A DNA stretch of 64,000 bases from Strongylocentrotus purpuratus (Eukaryota; Echinodermata; Echinoidea; Camarodonta; Strongylocentrotidae), in contig NW_022145610.1 of NCBI RefSeq assembly GCF_000002235.5, positions 33,544,807 through 33,608,806 of the forward strand, written 5' to 3'. Below, piece after piece: positions 27,996 through 41,128 of this stretch. Made by a program: the position numbers and the translations under genes. The notes below the pieces were generated by a model. The model was not told where the DNA came from. It searched no databases and worked only from the letters and a program-made list of their open reading frames with translations. Each line of letters starts with the position of its first letter. The first letter of the stretch is position 1.

Positions 27996-29298
27996 CTAGG
28001 CCATTCTTATCTCTTGATAAAGGCTATAATATGAGCTAGCACTCAGCCACAGCCCCCTGTGCAGTACAAATATCCCCAGGCCACAAGCGGGCCAGACAGT
28101 GTCTGGATTTTTTTATAAAACTAGCTGGACATTCGTGAAGGAAAAAAGAGGAGAGAGGAGGGATAAAAAGTGTATCAAGGTTGTCATGTCTGGAACATTT
28201 ATGCTGTCTAGAGGACCTGGTAGTTTTTGCCCATTGTTGGTCATCTTTAGCGATGTCCAGACATTTTTATGTGTGCGGTGAATAAATGGCCCTATTTTCA
28301 GCCTTTTTTTCCCTTCCTTCTTTCTTTCCTTCTTTTTTGGCGGGCGAATGGATTTTTTTTTTGCAGTTTGGAGAGGGTGTGTGTATGGAACATCTTTTCT
28401 TTTTTTTTTTGGGGGGGGGGGGGGACGACACATATGTTAATTGTAATTGTAAGTTCTAATTAGCTGTTGGCTGGGAATTATTTGAATATGAAAGGCTGCA
28501 CATTCATTGTAATTACAATTCGGGAAGTTAGGATATGAATGCAGTTCATTAAAGGAAGAAAAAGAAATGATGATTAAAAATAGATGTACAAATTTTGTCC
28601 TAAATATACCCACTTTTCATTTACATTTTCTTTTACATAACATTTCATTCTCATTTCATTAAAATAATTATGATGATTTCCCTCGACTAGACGATATTCC
28701 TACGGGATCGTTCTCACAATTCTTTTCCGTTTTCAACTCTGATATTTTAGCTATATCATCAGATAATAAGCAGGCTATAAATTCCAGTGCAAAATGATTA
28801 ACTTTGTTTATAGTTCATATGAATTATTATCGTATCAGACTATCAGTTACAAGGATCTATTCAAATTTAGAAACATTATGTAAAAAGGTACGCCGACAGA
28901 TAGTGAACCGGTAAAAAGAAAAGGAGAAAATGAAGGTATTTAGAAATCCTAAAGTTATTCGTAGGTCAGTGTTTTAATTAAGTTTGTTTTACATTTTTTA
29001 AATCAATATTTCCAAGGAAATTTCTCATAATTTCTCTTTCGCTGTTTTCTTTCTGAGAAATGTTTTTTTTTTTTTTTTGCGGACACCCATCATTCTCTCA
29101 ACTGCAATTCAGAATATTGAGATATTATTATTTCGCGTACTGTAGTAAAAATGAAAGAAAAAACACGCAAATTTGAAGTGGGTTCTGAGCCGCCACCTTG
29201 CGAGGATAAGGGGATAAGCTAGGCGCATTAATGGAAAATATGAGAAGAATATATGGGGCAGGACTATTCGAGGAGAGCTAGTGAAAAGGTTAGAAACA

Positions 29299-29361
<63 letters not shown>

Positions 29362-29598
29362 GGATATCAAACGATATATATAGGCCTATACAGAGAGAGA
29401 TCGCAGGAATATTACATGAGCGATATAACAGTAATATTAACAAGAGAAAAGGAGAGGTGGATAGAACGAGAAAAAGAAAGAGAGGAAAAAACAGAGAACG
29501 AGAAAGAGAGAACAGAGAGGAGAAAGATTACAAGTCAGATATGAAAATGGTGAGGGAGGAGGTAGGAGAGAGAGAGAGAGAGAGAGGGAGAGAGAAAT

Positions 29599-29651
<53 letters not shown>

Positions 29652-29670
29652 AGAGGGAGAGGAAGAGAAT
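29299..29670 (+). repeat. (GA)n tract, degenerate
   Basis: GA blocks at each end with a purine-rich, partly unique centre; the Arg/Glu-rich open frames here follow from composition. Confidence 0.9.
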
Positions 29671-30102
29671 GAGAAACTAGATCGCTACATCTCAATCACA
29701 AAATCGCGAAAAGTAAAAAGACCTTGGATCCGCGAAATGTGCACGTTTTCCCTCAAAATAACTTAACCATTCAGTCACGTTCCTCTTTGGACTGTTATTG
29801 GTCAAATATCGACTACAAAACTTTGCATTTCTGACAACAATGAGCAAAGAATGCTGTGTAGATGTTTGAATGACATAGTTGTTAATCGAAAAATAAAAAA
29901 ATAAAGATATATAGAAATAGAGAGAAAGAGTCTTTGGCATTTGAATGATTGAATGATCAGATCTTATAGTCCACGAAATTACTTTTAAGCGCCTTTCGTT
30001 TCTCTCCCCTTTTATATTGTTGAAAGGATTGGTTGTAGATGAAAGGATACGAGGCCACCGCACTGCTCAAAGCTATTTAGAAATGAAAAATTGTTGTTGT
30101 CA

Positions 30103-30240
30103 CATTATTATTATAACTATTATTATCATTATCATTAGTATTATTATTATCATTATATTAATTAAAGTAATAATCATAATAATAATAATAATTATCATTG
30201 TTCTGATTTTTTTTCTTCTTATTATTATCATTTCCATAAG
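30103..30240 (+). repeat. (TTA)n/(AAT)n tract
   Basis: Degenerate ATT and AAT triplets. Confidence 0.9.
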
Positions 30241-30566
30241 CAGCTGCAATTATATTTAAGACTTCCTATACGAATATTGTTATCCTTAATACTATAGTGC
30301 AGCCAGCGTTGGAATGATGAATATTATGTAAACGTATTGAATTAATCCTTCATGCAACTACTGAATTTCCACCATAGGAATAGTAAGAATAACACGCATA
30401 ATATTGGTTTCTGTAACGATGAAATATTTGAGTTCGGACTTCGATCACAAAGAACACATATTTCAGTATTTGATTATGTGGTTTAAAGTGCACGAGAAGA
30501 CCACGACATTGACATTCAGCGTATATTGTGTTTAAAATGCATTGTGAAACTGGTTAGGGAAGAAGT

Positions 30567-30638
<72 letters not shown>

Positions 30639-30670
30639 TGAGAGAGAGAGTGATAGAGAGAGAGAGAGAT

Positions 30671-30716
<46 letters not shown>

Positions 30717-30768
30717 GGGGGGGGGGGGTGGGGGGGGGGGGGAGAGAAAGGGGGGGGGGGGGGGGGGT
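30567..30768 (+). repeat. (GA)n followed by long poly-G
   Basis: GA array to about 30705, then more than 55 nearly pure G bases (30706-30767) with three short breaks. Confidence 0.95.
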
Positions 30769-31452
30769 AGTCACCATTGATAAAGATTATATATTTTTAG
30801 TTGATATGATGTATTGAAGCAACATGACAAATTAAACAAAGATGTAACATGAGAAAATAGTTTCACTCTGATAAGAAGTACCTTTCGTGAATAAAAAATG
30901 TTATGTAAATTCTTGACATAAAACTTTGCACTATTTTCTCTTTCAATCAAAATACAGTGCTCTAACAATTTTTCCCCCGCATAGTAAAGAACAAAGCGAT
31001 GTAGTTCTTAAAGGTCAAGTAAGTTAAGGCGTTGAAGATGGAGATTGATTGAAGGATATCGAACTGAATTACGGGAGAAGGGGGATATTCGAACAGTTAT
31101 AGTTAGAAGGGGGAGGGTTTTTGTAGGTTAGAGAAAATGCTATGCCTAGACTAGACGGCACAAAATCAAACCAAGATGATTTAGATATTTACTTAGGGTA
31201 AAAAGGGTAAATTGCATAATGTTTTCAACCCCTGTCAACCAACAACCATTTTGGTTAACTGTGCTGACCAAATAATACATGATTATAAAACAAAAAGTCA
31301 ATTTTATTGAAAATTATAAGATGTGTTTTACAAACACTTTTACATTGATTTAGCGTACCTCAACCCACTTTATATTTACTTCAAGAGATAAATGAAGGTA
31401 TAACTACGATATGCACGTTTGAAAATGAAAAACGAAGGGACGCAGGAGCCAG

Positions 31453-31590
31453 AGAAGAAGAAGTAGAAGCAGAAGAAGATGAAAAAGAAGAAAAGAAGAA
31501 GAAGAAGAAGAAGAAGAAGAAGAAGAAGAAGAAAGAAGAAGAAGAAGAAGAAGAAGAAGAAAAAGAAAAAGAAGAAGAAGAGGAAGAAAT
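31453..31590 (+). repeat. (GAA)n microsatellite
   Basis: GAA triplets with AAA variants. Confidence 0.95.
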
Positions 31591-31899
31591 GTAGATAATA
31601 AGAAAAGAAACAGAAGAAAAGATACGGAAACAACAAACGTTTGATTGTTTGCAAGCACTGGACACCAGCGGCAATCAATGCAATTTGTGTAGCCAGCGAA
31701 ATAAATTCCCATCTTATACAAGGTAAATCATCCCCGTCTCCATATCTGCCCATCGCTTGTAAATTGATGAATGCGAAGATTGATTGCCGAGGACTTACGG
31801 AAATGTCCGAGCCTAACCGTGTCTGCAAAATTACGAGAACGAGGCAGAAAATAGGGTAACGAAGGAAAGACCGGGAGAAAATGACAGCCAGGGAGAGAA

Positions 31900-32010
31900 C
31901 CGAAATAAAGTTAAAACTCCGCGCGGTGATTGGGCGATAGTTTTGAGCTCTCTGATTGGCTGAGGCCGTTACGTCGTCAATGCCAAATTCATTGCGCGGA
32001 CCACGGAGAA
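31900..32010. promoter_or_regulatory. Promoter-like patch with two inverted CCAAT boxes
   Basis: TGATTGG at 31927-31933 and 31953-31959 (26 bp apart), within CpG-rich DNA and followed by TTACGTCGTCAA, a CRE-like motif. Paired inverted CCAAT boxes are typical of TATA-less promoters. No transcript can be assigned. Confidence 0.3.
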
Positions 32011-33429
32011 TTCAATTTAGTTTATCCCATATACACACACCAAGGACGAACGATGAATTGCGTAAAGCCATTATAAACTCCCTGATATTATTTTGTTCGT
32101 TTATGAAAATGATATTGAGGAATATAAAAGTATAGGTTCTGCTATTGTATTCGTAGAATGGAATGTATTTTTTTTTTGTTATTATGCTCGAGATTTGTGC
32201 AGTTTTGCTACCTGAATCCTTTATTGATAATTATGTTGACTCGTGAAAATAAAATTTGGCCCCTTATACTAAACTTGTATAGGTGTTGACAATGAATTCA
32301 CGTAGATGAGTTTAATCTGAAGGGCAAGAAACCCGCCATCGCTCTTTTTTTCTATTTTAACTAGATATTTGACACGGATGTTAAAATAAAAGCACCCCAA
32401 TCTAAACCCACGTTATTCCTCTTGTTAAGCAGAGTAAAAGAGGTATTTCATTATCACACATCAGTGAAGCTCATCACTTTACTGAATTTTGAAGGATATC
32501 ATTGAAAAGAAAGCAAATTTATAAGACAGGCAAGAATTATCATCTAAATTGTTCAAGTATCCATCGACAAAACACGTAGAAGTGATAATTTTACAATAAA
32601 AGGTTGAGCTTTATTTTTACTCTTTTAAGTGAAATGTTCGCACTTAATATGGAGGGACACTCCCTTTTTGTTTACAACCAGAAAGTATAAGGTCATCAGT
32701 TTTTGGCGATTGTTCGCCAATGCGCATTTGTTGCTGACCGACCCGACCAAGGGGGAGGGGAAAGAAGACACCTTTTCCCTTAATGATACCATATCCATAT
32801 CTAATGCCATATCCTAGAGTGCGATTTCCACACTCAAAACTAAAACTAAAAAAAGAAAATTATGCGCCAGCTTTATACAGTAACAGAGGGAACAGAATAA
32901 TAAGTGGTGAGTCGACATTATGTACAGCGCATAGAGAAAAAAATTATTATGCTTGGCTTATGCACAACTTGACTTCCCACCAATCAGAATCGCGTAGTTA
33001 ACGTTTGATTTTTAGTTTATTTTCTTTTAGTTTGATTTCTTTGTAGAGTTACGTTTAATCACAAGTTACAATGCAATCAGTCCCGACTCTTCTCACTAAA
33101 TGATTTGATTCGGGGGAGGGGGAGGGGGGGGGGGGGGGGGATTTCAGCTTGTTGTCACGTTCAGCCTTCTAGTAGAATACAAAACAACAAATGCAGGCTA
33201 AGATTTTGTAAAAGCTTCAGTTACCACCTATACCATATCTAGTTTTAATCAAGCCTACATCCAACCATGACTAAATAAAATTATCTTCAAGTAGGGAAGG
33301 TTTGTGTCATGACAATCTCTGTCTCTCCACACATCCATCCTCTCCCCATATCAGTCAAGCCGCCTATTTTCATTTTATTCCATTTTTTTGTTGTGCTCTT
33401 CTACACATGCGCTGTTCATCGGAACGCGG

Positions 33430-33600
33430 TCGTAATATACCGGGGATGTGTCGGCAGCCGTGTTTATGGAGACTCGGCCCGGTGATGGTGATGAACCTCC
33501 GTCAATCTCAGGGCCATCCCAAGTCACGTTTCATTGTAGTCGAAAGGAAATCGTGCGCAGACGACGTTCTCATAGCACAGCCCCGGTCACACCTCAACAA
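33430..33600 (+). other. CpG-rich, possibly coding or promoter islet
   Basis: GC-rich island in AT-rich DNA. One plus frame from 33448 reads FMETRPGDGDEPPS, SGPSQVTFHCSRKE and RRRRSHSTAPVTPQQ, which looks more like protein than its neighbours. I see no convincing donor before the MITE that starts at 33602. It could be a terminal or 5' exon or simply a CpG-rich regulatory patch. Confidence 0.2.
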
Positions 33601-33601
33601 A

Positions 33602-33707
33602 TAAACCGTCCCTATTTTTACGAAGTGACGGTAGTGAATAAAAATCGCATACAATTTGCGTGTCGATTTTCCTCACTACCGTCACTTCGTGAAAATAGGG
33701 ACGTTTA
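33602..33707. mobile_element. 106-bp foldback MITE
   Basis: Almost the whole element is one inverted repeat. The left arm from 33604 contains CCCTATTTTTACGAAGTGAC and GGTAGTGA; the right arm to 33705 contains TCACTACC and GTCACTTCGTGAAAATAGGG. The middle (AAAATCG-CATACAATTTGCG-CGATTTT) also folds. TA flanks both ends, consistent with a TA-target (Tc1/mariner-type) mobilised element. Arms differ by few bases, so it is young or maintained. Confidence 0.75.
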
Positions 33708-35248
33708 ACTATAGCTGAATTGTCCTATTTCCAACATCAACTGAATTCTTAACTTCAAACTTTGACCATACACTAGATTTAATTCTAACCCTTACCATAT
33801 ACCTGAGTTAAAACCCTATTGCAATCCCAACTCCAAACATAAACCTTTGACAGATAAAGCCTGGAGCAATTGTAGCAGGAGCAAATGTCGGGTCAGCCAT
33901 TCCGATTGCGTTATTTTCTGCGTTAACCGAGCCTATGGAGGTAGTTTGTGCATGCGCCAATAACTCAATGCAGTTTTTAAACTGTCAATTTCGCTCTCTC
34001 TTTAAATATGGTATTACTCTCAATTTGTGCATCAAAGCCCGTTCTTGCGTTCCTGACGCATTGATGCGTCAGCGAAATAATACATCGCGTGCAACGGGCA
34101 TCAGTATTGCTGTATCACAGTTTATAATATAACAGTTTGAAGGTTATGACGAAATATAATGTACAGCGATAGGGATACCGACTCCAAAAATAAAATAATA
34201 ATCAAATAAACTAAAAAAAAAACTAAAAAAAACTAAACACTGAGTACATTTTTCACCCAATAACCGTAATACAATGTGTTGATAATTTAGGTATTTTGCA
34301 ACAATATATGATACAAAAATAATTTATATTCTGAAAGTATCTATTCCGCTGAGACTTCTGATGAGGTGTTTTGTCGAAAAGTTAGGAATAGATTTAGGCC
34401 TATGTACCATTTTCAGGTGCTGCAGTAGCAACAAAGTTGAGTTGCAGGGCTTTCCTTTAAATATATCTATTTTCATATATTATCATTCTTGGGAAGGTGT
34501 AACCGGGCCTTACTATGGGAAAGAATTGGCGGGGAAATGATTACAAGACCTGCATGATGCACATGAGTGCTCAACCGAATCTGAATAGTCTGCGTTGCCA
34601 TAGAGCAAGTAATTGGCCCCATTTTCATTAATTGAATAATTTTGTCATTTTAAAAAGAGTGCAGTGCTAGCCGAGAAGTCAAGTTCGGGCCATGCATAGT
34701 TCAGAATTTGTTTAGTGGCAGAAATTCAGACAGACAAAAAACCTTTAGAGGGGGGGGGGGGGGGGGAGAAAAGATAAGGATAAATGTAAAAAAAAAAAGA
34801 AGCAAATGTGTAGAATGAAAAGAAATAACGACAACAAAAAAGGAAATGAAAAAAAAAATGATCGGCCGACCTTAAAACACGCCCATGCAGAGTAAAGGCA
34901 AGTGAGAAAGAGCCATAATGAGTAATAAAACACCTCTAAGTGAAAGTAGGTCTATAAATAAGACAAAAACAAAATACATAACAGATCTAAAACAAATGGG
35001 GTTGGCCTCAAGTTTTGAGCTATTATTTCACTAAGGACAAAGTATCGATAAAAACATCTCATCATACATATCATAGTGTTGAAGGTTTCTCTACTCACGT
35101 TAACATTTCTGGAGTTTATTGATTTTCGATCTTTCCCTGATTTTTATAATCACCACTCTATCTCTGGATCTTGAGTTTTAATGCCTTAGGACCATCCAAT
35201 CAATTGTTTTAACGCTCATCATGACGCACATAAAAATAATTTAATGGA

Positions 35249-35418
35249 GGGGGGGGGGGGGGGGGGGCTATTTTCACTTTCTACTACGTCATTGTCTCAA
35301 TTTCTAAATATTCTACTGAAACCCGCCAACCAAAATGAACCCGACCCCTATCCCACACATTCACTCGGAGCCCCGATCCAACATCGCTTCTATAAATCTG
35401 CAAGTACAGTCTCTACTT

Positions 35419-35449
<31 letters not shown>
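35249..35449 (+). repeat. Poly-G run and (ACA)n
   Basis: Nineteen G at 35249-35267 and about ten ACA units at 35420-35449. Confidence 0.9.
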
Positions 35450-35559
35450 CATGAGACTGGTTTAGCATTTAACCACTAACAAGAGACTTAACTGACCAAA
35501 GCGCGTACAATATTATTAATATCCCAGTCACTTTAATAAATAACTTTTCTGCACATTAA

Positions 35560-35835
35560 AGTGCACATTATCCACTCCCTGGGGAGTATTCCTAATGGTC
35601 GCCTTTATACCTGGCGCGCACATGCTAATCCAAACACAATGACGTTCTCATCCTACCCGGTACCCGACCAACACCTGGGCGGAGAGGAGCAATATATATA
35701 AAATGTCTTACTCAAGGGCACAAGTGCAGTTCCAGGGCTCGAACCCAAACTTTTGCATTTCCAGTCAAGTAGTGATTGAACCACTCGACTACGACTTATC
35801 AAAGGTATACCGGATAGTTCATGAGTTGTGAGAAG
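35560..35835 (-). mobile_element. tRNA-headed SINE, tRNA-Ser-like head
   Basis: Minus-strand head GTCGTAGTCGAGTGGTTCA with A box TAGTCGAGTGG (35781-35791 on plus) and B box GGTTCGAGCCC (35735-35745), followed by GTGCCCTTGAGTAAGACA, a tail motif seen in several marine-animal SINEs. The distal part carries CACTCCCTGGGGAGTAT (about 35573-35590), which also occurs at 52757-52774. Confidence 0.6.
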
Positions 35836-35871
35836 CATTGTGACTAGCATAGGTTTGTGCTTGCGAACTAG

Positions 35872-36095
35872 CAGTGGCGTAGCCAGCATAAGATGAAGTC
35901 AGCCGACGCCCCCGTTTGATAGTCCTGAAAATAAAATGATTTTGCAGTAGGGTTTTACAGTATATTTATGATGCCACCTTCGGATTGGGCAGGCAAGATA
36001 AAACTTATATTCCGCCCCAGTCCGCCCCAGTCCGCCCCCAGTCCGCCCCCAGTCCGCCCTCTCTGCGGCACTTTGTTTCTCTGGATACGCCATTG
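35872..36095. mobile_element. 224-bp TIR element (CARTGGCGTAKCCAG ends)
   Basis: Left end CAGTGGCGTAGCCAG at 35872-35886; right end CTGGATACGCCATTG at 36081-36095, inverted with two mismatches. The interior holds a minisatellite of about five CAGTCCGCCCC units at 36002-36058. No coding content. Confidence 0.55.
36002..36058 (+). repeat. 10-11-bp minisatellite
   Basis: Five consecutive units of the form (C)CCCAGTCCGCC inside the TIR element. Confidence 0.85.
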
Positions 36096-36243
36096 AAATA
36101 TAGCTCACCTCCCCCCCCCAAAAAAAAGCCCGATACATCACAAAGAATATTCCTTTGATATCATTGGTAGTAGTCCTGCCTCTTTCCCTCTAGTTGAGAT
36201 TCCGCCCTTATAGTTATCATTCCTGGATACACCCCCACTGAAG

Positions 36244-36283
36244 CCCCCCCCCCCCCCCCCCACCACCACCACCACCACCACCA
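36244..36283 (+). repeat. Poly-C then (CAC)n
   Basis: Eighteen C followed by seven CAC triplets. Confidence 0.95.
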
Positions 36284-36649
36284 TCCCTCCCCCATCAAGG
36301 CCCCTTCATCACGTCCAGATACAGAGCGAAATTCTTCTTCAGTGTTCCAGTCACATCTCATGTCTGTTTCCTCTTCCATTCTCCTCCGTCTAGCGGCAAA
36401 TAACGCTCCACATCGCTTAAAGTCCGTTGACCTTCAATCTCGTCACGATTGATTGATGAGTGTCGAAGTCCTGTTCGCCTGGCTTTGATGTCGGTAATGC
36501 GCGTCCTTGACGGGTTTGGACGTGCTCGTCCGACGGAAGAAATATTGCGCAGAAAAGTTCACTCCGTGCACACTCAGAAATCTTCGAAACTTTTTTTTCT
36601 TCGTCAAGTCCATCTGGATTCATGCCTCACTGACATTGTCTAACCGACT

Positions 36650-37615
36650 ACACACCGACACTAACCCGGCCGATTCCTTGGCCATGTTTGGTCTGTTGCT
36701 GGTCTGGGCCTGCATTCTATAAGCTTCTAAGGAGTAGGATTTTGTTCTTATCTGGAAGAAAGGAAAGGGTTCTTAAATTTCACGCTCATGACTCATGAGG
36801 TTGACTGAATACTGGCCTTTTGTCAGTCTCGTTGTTGTGGCTGGGCCATGATAATAAAACACCGGCTTCAAACCGACCGATTCTTGGTCATTCGGGGGGG
36901 GGGGGGGAATGGTGATTGCTTCTTCGGTCTATAGTCGGTCTGGTGTCGGTCTTGTTGGTGTGACTAGAGTATCACGGAGGAAATTAAGAAAAGGAGGAAG
37001 AGGAAGAAAAAGAAGAAGAAAAATAAGAGAAAGAAGAAGAAGAAGAAGAAGAAGAAGAAGAAGAAGAAGAAGAAGAAGAAGAAGAAGAAAAAAAAGAAGA
37101 AGAAGAGAAAGAAGAAGAAAAAGAAGAAGAAGAGAAAAAAGAAGAAGAAGAAGAAGAAGAAGAAGAAGAGGAAAAAAGAAGAAGAGAAAGAAGAAGAAGA
37201 AGAAGAAGAAGAAGAAGAAGAAGGAAGAGGAGGAGGAGGAAGAAGAAGCACTAGACATTGTAGACCGACGGTTGATACCTCAGTCATACCGCTAAACAGA
37301 CTTCAAACTGACTGATTTTACGTTATTCGGAGTAATGTATGTCTTGTTCGGTCTGTTTTCGGTCCGGTGTAAGTCTCTTTGGTGTAACACGGAAGGGAAA
37401 AAGAACCGGTCCAGAGACATGATATGTCACTGATATGTATATGGTCGCTTCTGTGCTAAACTTCCCCCCTTGGTCACACCAAGGAGGATATTGGTCACAC
37501 CCAGGAGATGGGAGAACGCCAAATTGACACTATTAAAACCGACCGATTCCTGGGGATTCGGAGTAATGTTGCTTGTTCGATCTGTTATTGATCCGGTTCC
37601 GGTCTCGTGAGTGTT
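36650..37615 (+). repeat. Diverged complex tandem repeat split by (GAA)n
   Basis: Four related blocks start near 36651, 36868, 37300 and 37533. Three share, in order, ACCGACCGATTC (or close), ATTCGG-GTAATG, TTCGGTCTGTT-TCGGTCCGGTG and CTC-TTGGTGT; the first is partial. (GAA)n and poly-G expansions sit between blocks. No coding frame is kept through the blocks. Confidence 0.6.
36980..37245 (+). repeat. (GAA)n microsatellite
   Basis: About 265 bp of GAA/AAG with AAAA and GGA variants; lies between blocks of the diverged tandem repeat. Confidence 0.95.
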
Positions 37616-39639
37616 ACTTGGGGGTGGGTATCATTATGAAGAAGCGATAGAGCTGTACGTAGGTCTGGTCTATGGTCAAGCTCCATTCTAACTATCGTGT
37701 TATGCTTATAAGCCTACCAAGGAGCATCGAATTTTTTTTGAACAACAAGCTGAAACGGTACGGGACGAGGCCTACATCCCAATCATCATCATTTGCCCAC
37801 ACAGAGATCTTACAGGATAAGGATCATTTCCTAAAGTTGTTAGAGCAACCTTGCATTTATGTCTTTTAAAAAAATCTTCTAGGAAACTGGTATGCTCACA
37901 AATACGCCCAAATGTTTACCTTGATAATATGGAATAACACTTTATGTTTTCGGTCAAGGAAAAAAAATAGTACTTATTCCCAACCTTTTTCGTCTTATTT
38001 AGGAAATTATTATAATCTATTTTTTTCTCGTAGTTTCAAAATTGCCATATTCGCTGGTATAGTGTGGGATCCAACCATTGAGGGGGGGGGGGGAGGGGTA
38101 GTAGCATCGGCTTTTTACTTGAGCATGGTGGGGGCGTGAAGGGGGGGGGGTTGTCGTTTTCGCTACCTACCCTTTCCCATTATCCCCTCTCTTTCTCTAT
38201 ATCTTTCTCTGTCTCGCTTTCTTTCTCGCTATCATTCTCTCCCTTTCATTTGCTACCATTCGATCATACCTACAAGATATTTGAACGTACATTATGTCAA
38301 TAAGAAATCGCATGTAATGATATTTCAAATATCCCTTGGAATACAATACTGATTGTTTGATTGATAAATGTACTTTATTTATCCCAATAAATATTTAACA
38401 TATCCCAGAAATCAGTACAGAAAAAAAGCAAACAAGTAAGCCAGCCCCCCCCCCACAAATTACCAACAACAGCACTGCAGTCACGTTCGCATTTTTGTTG
38501 TTGTTCAAATTAATACAAATTATATTTTGAAATGTCATTTTTAAGTATGATAAACAGAGAAACCAAAGGTTAAGCAAGATCGTTACGTGCGCTTTGTAGG
38601 TCAAAAAACAAAACAAGACTGACAATTAAGATTCATTCTTATCCCCTAAAAGGGAAGAAACGACAATTAGAATGCGATGCATTTTTTGTTATTACCGGAG
38701 AAAAATAATACTTAGAAGTTTTACAATTGCGTGTATAAGGATAGACGTATGTCTATTTACAAATAATATAATCTGCATCGTGGAATGGATTTTTCATTAT
38801 TATCTTCATTATTATGATACATCATACTTGAATTTTTATCGCATACATACAATTAAATGAATAAAAAGAGCGAATAATACGCTTATTCTGGATGAGTCAT
38901 CGGAGATATACAATTTATTGTTCCCTTATGAATTATCAAACCGTTTTGGGGATGACAATTAATTATGACCACTTCAGTTATATTCTTCAGTTTCTTTGTA
39001 TTCTTAGGCACCGAAGAATATAACCGGAGTGCGGATTCAGGCGTAGTCCTTTTTATCCCATCTTTGCAAAAAGTTGACGTTTAATTATTCTTGTCTAAAT
39101 CCTTCACTGCCCCTGTTGATCAATTAGAAGAATCACTTATAAAGGAAATAAAAACAAGAGCCCCCTTTTTTAAACCTCCGAGCCGCAGCCTTGGTTGAAG
39201 CCTGGTGAGGTCCCCGTATCGAATAGACAGTATGAGTCATGATGGTAGATTATTAATAGCTTGATCTATATCAAGTGCGTGGACTATATAGGGGAAGCAA
39301 TCAGCGAAGATCAAAGTATTTGTCATACTATGGGCGTCGATCTACTTGGACTTGTGGGAGGGGGCCCCCATATCAAGAGAAATTGACATTTCATGGAATG
39401 GGCTATTATCATGGCGAACAAACGGCCTATTTTCAGCTTCCAGAGCTCTTTGGGTACTAAATGATGTCACGAGGTTGTAGTGACCTGTCAAAATAGGTTG
39501 CGTCTGTAGGATCAGACATCATGTACATGGGGAGTGGTGCATAGGAGTGAGGTGGGGCATTTAATATTATTTCCTCAACTCAACGCTGACCAATATATTA
39601 CCAACCCGAAACAATAGGTGTGGTTATCAACGTATGACC

Positions 39640-39848
39640 TGAAATTTGACTTTGGCCAAGGCGCTGAAAGCATTCAATGAATATTATCTTCATATCAGGT
39701 GCCCATTAATTACACTTAGGTAGTGAGTGGCAAACATAGATTAATGTCTTCGCAAAGGACATTGGCGCCGAGGCCGGGACTCGAACCACGAACTATCACA
39801 TCCACAGTCCGGTGACTATTCCTCTAGACCACCATACCGCTACTATCT
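39640..39848 (-). mobile_element. tRNA-headed SINE
   Basis: Minus-strand head with A-box-like TGGTGGTCTAGAGG (39821-39834 on plus) and B box GGTTCGAGTCC (39778-39788), followed by CCGGCCTCGGCGCCAATGTC and TTTGCGAAGACATTAATC. A tRNA-type Pol III promoter joined to a non-tRNA body is diagnostic of a SINE. The body differs from the 42.6-kb family. Confidence 0.6.
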
Positions 39849-41029
39849 AAAGCTTATCCTGATTTAAACAAAAAAGGATTATACTACGATATCTTCTCAC
39901 ACTGCTAATACAATAACACAAAATCGTGCATATGCAATCAGAATATGTGCTCCTAAATGATAATATTCTAAATAACAAAAGATCATTGTGCAACCACTGA
40001 TACTTATAATTATTCAAGGGAAGATATGAGGGTATATTTTATACACCAGACTGTCTTATTTAAACCTCATACGGTTTTTAGCTTTATACTGGCTGATTAT
40101 CTGTCTTATATTTGATTGGTTTAATGGCAACCTCGTAATTACACAAATCAAAGTATACCATATTATTCTTTCGTTTCTCTTCGTTATCAAATGTAAATAG
40201 CTCTTTAAATAATTCGATGCTTGAAATGAGGGTATCTTTCACTTTTTATACTCTCTTGTTAGTTTCATAACGCTCACGATTCATCAACAAAATTATCGAC
40301 ATCACGACTATCATATTCCAATAGTTATTTGTATTACACTTTCGTTCGATTTTCTGCTGATAGATCTAAAAGAAAAATGTCTAAACAATATAAAGGTACA
40401 CTCGCATGACTATATCATACCGATAACTTTTATATACGCTTTCCATTGATTACAACTGACAATAGAATAAAAACATATGCAAATTGAATAATTAAAGAAA
40501 AAAACTATAAAAAAACAAAAACAATATCAAACTTTGATATTTTTTTTATATATAAAAAAAAGAAAGAAAAAAAAAATGTCATTATTGGGGCCTTTTAGGT
40601 CGACTGAAGGCATATGGGCATCTTTGCGAATCTAACAGATCTTGGGTACCTAACATAAGATTCTTTTCTTTTTGCCGACGGGAATGGGGGGGGGGGGTGT
40701 ACCCCTCTATCGTCTGAATACGCCATTGCACCATGGATGAACTACTATACTACGAGAGATCATAAACGTGTTAGTATGAGGGTCACCTTGGATAGACAAT
40801 AACTGGAGTAACCCTGGACACAGGAAACAATATAGGATGTACGACTTAACAATATTAGATGTATGACCAACCAAGAGTGCATTATTATGAGCCCTCTGTT
40901 AGGAATCTCCCTATATGCCCTTCCCCACTCCTACTTCCACGGTAACCATTTACGTAAACTATTCGTCTGAATGATGTATGATTTCATTTCTATATTTCCC
41001 TTTTGACGCAATTGTTTTCTGCCTCCCAC

Positions 41030-41096
41030 GCTCATTCTCATCTTCACCTGCGTATCTTTTCCTCTCTTTGTCTAAACTCTCTCTCTCTCTCTCTCT

Positions 41097-41128
<32 letters not shown>

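Noticed and set aside
36909-37295. Arg/Lys/Glu-rich 128-codon frame resembling a nuclear basic protein
   Set aside because: It is the (GAA)n/(AAG)n tract; the open frame is compositional.
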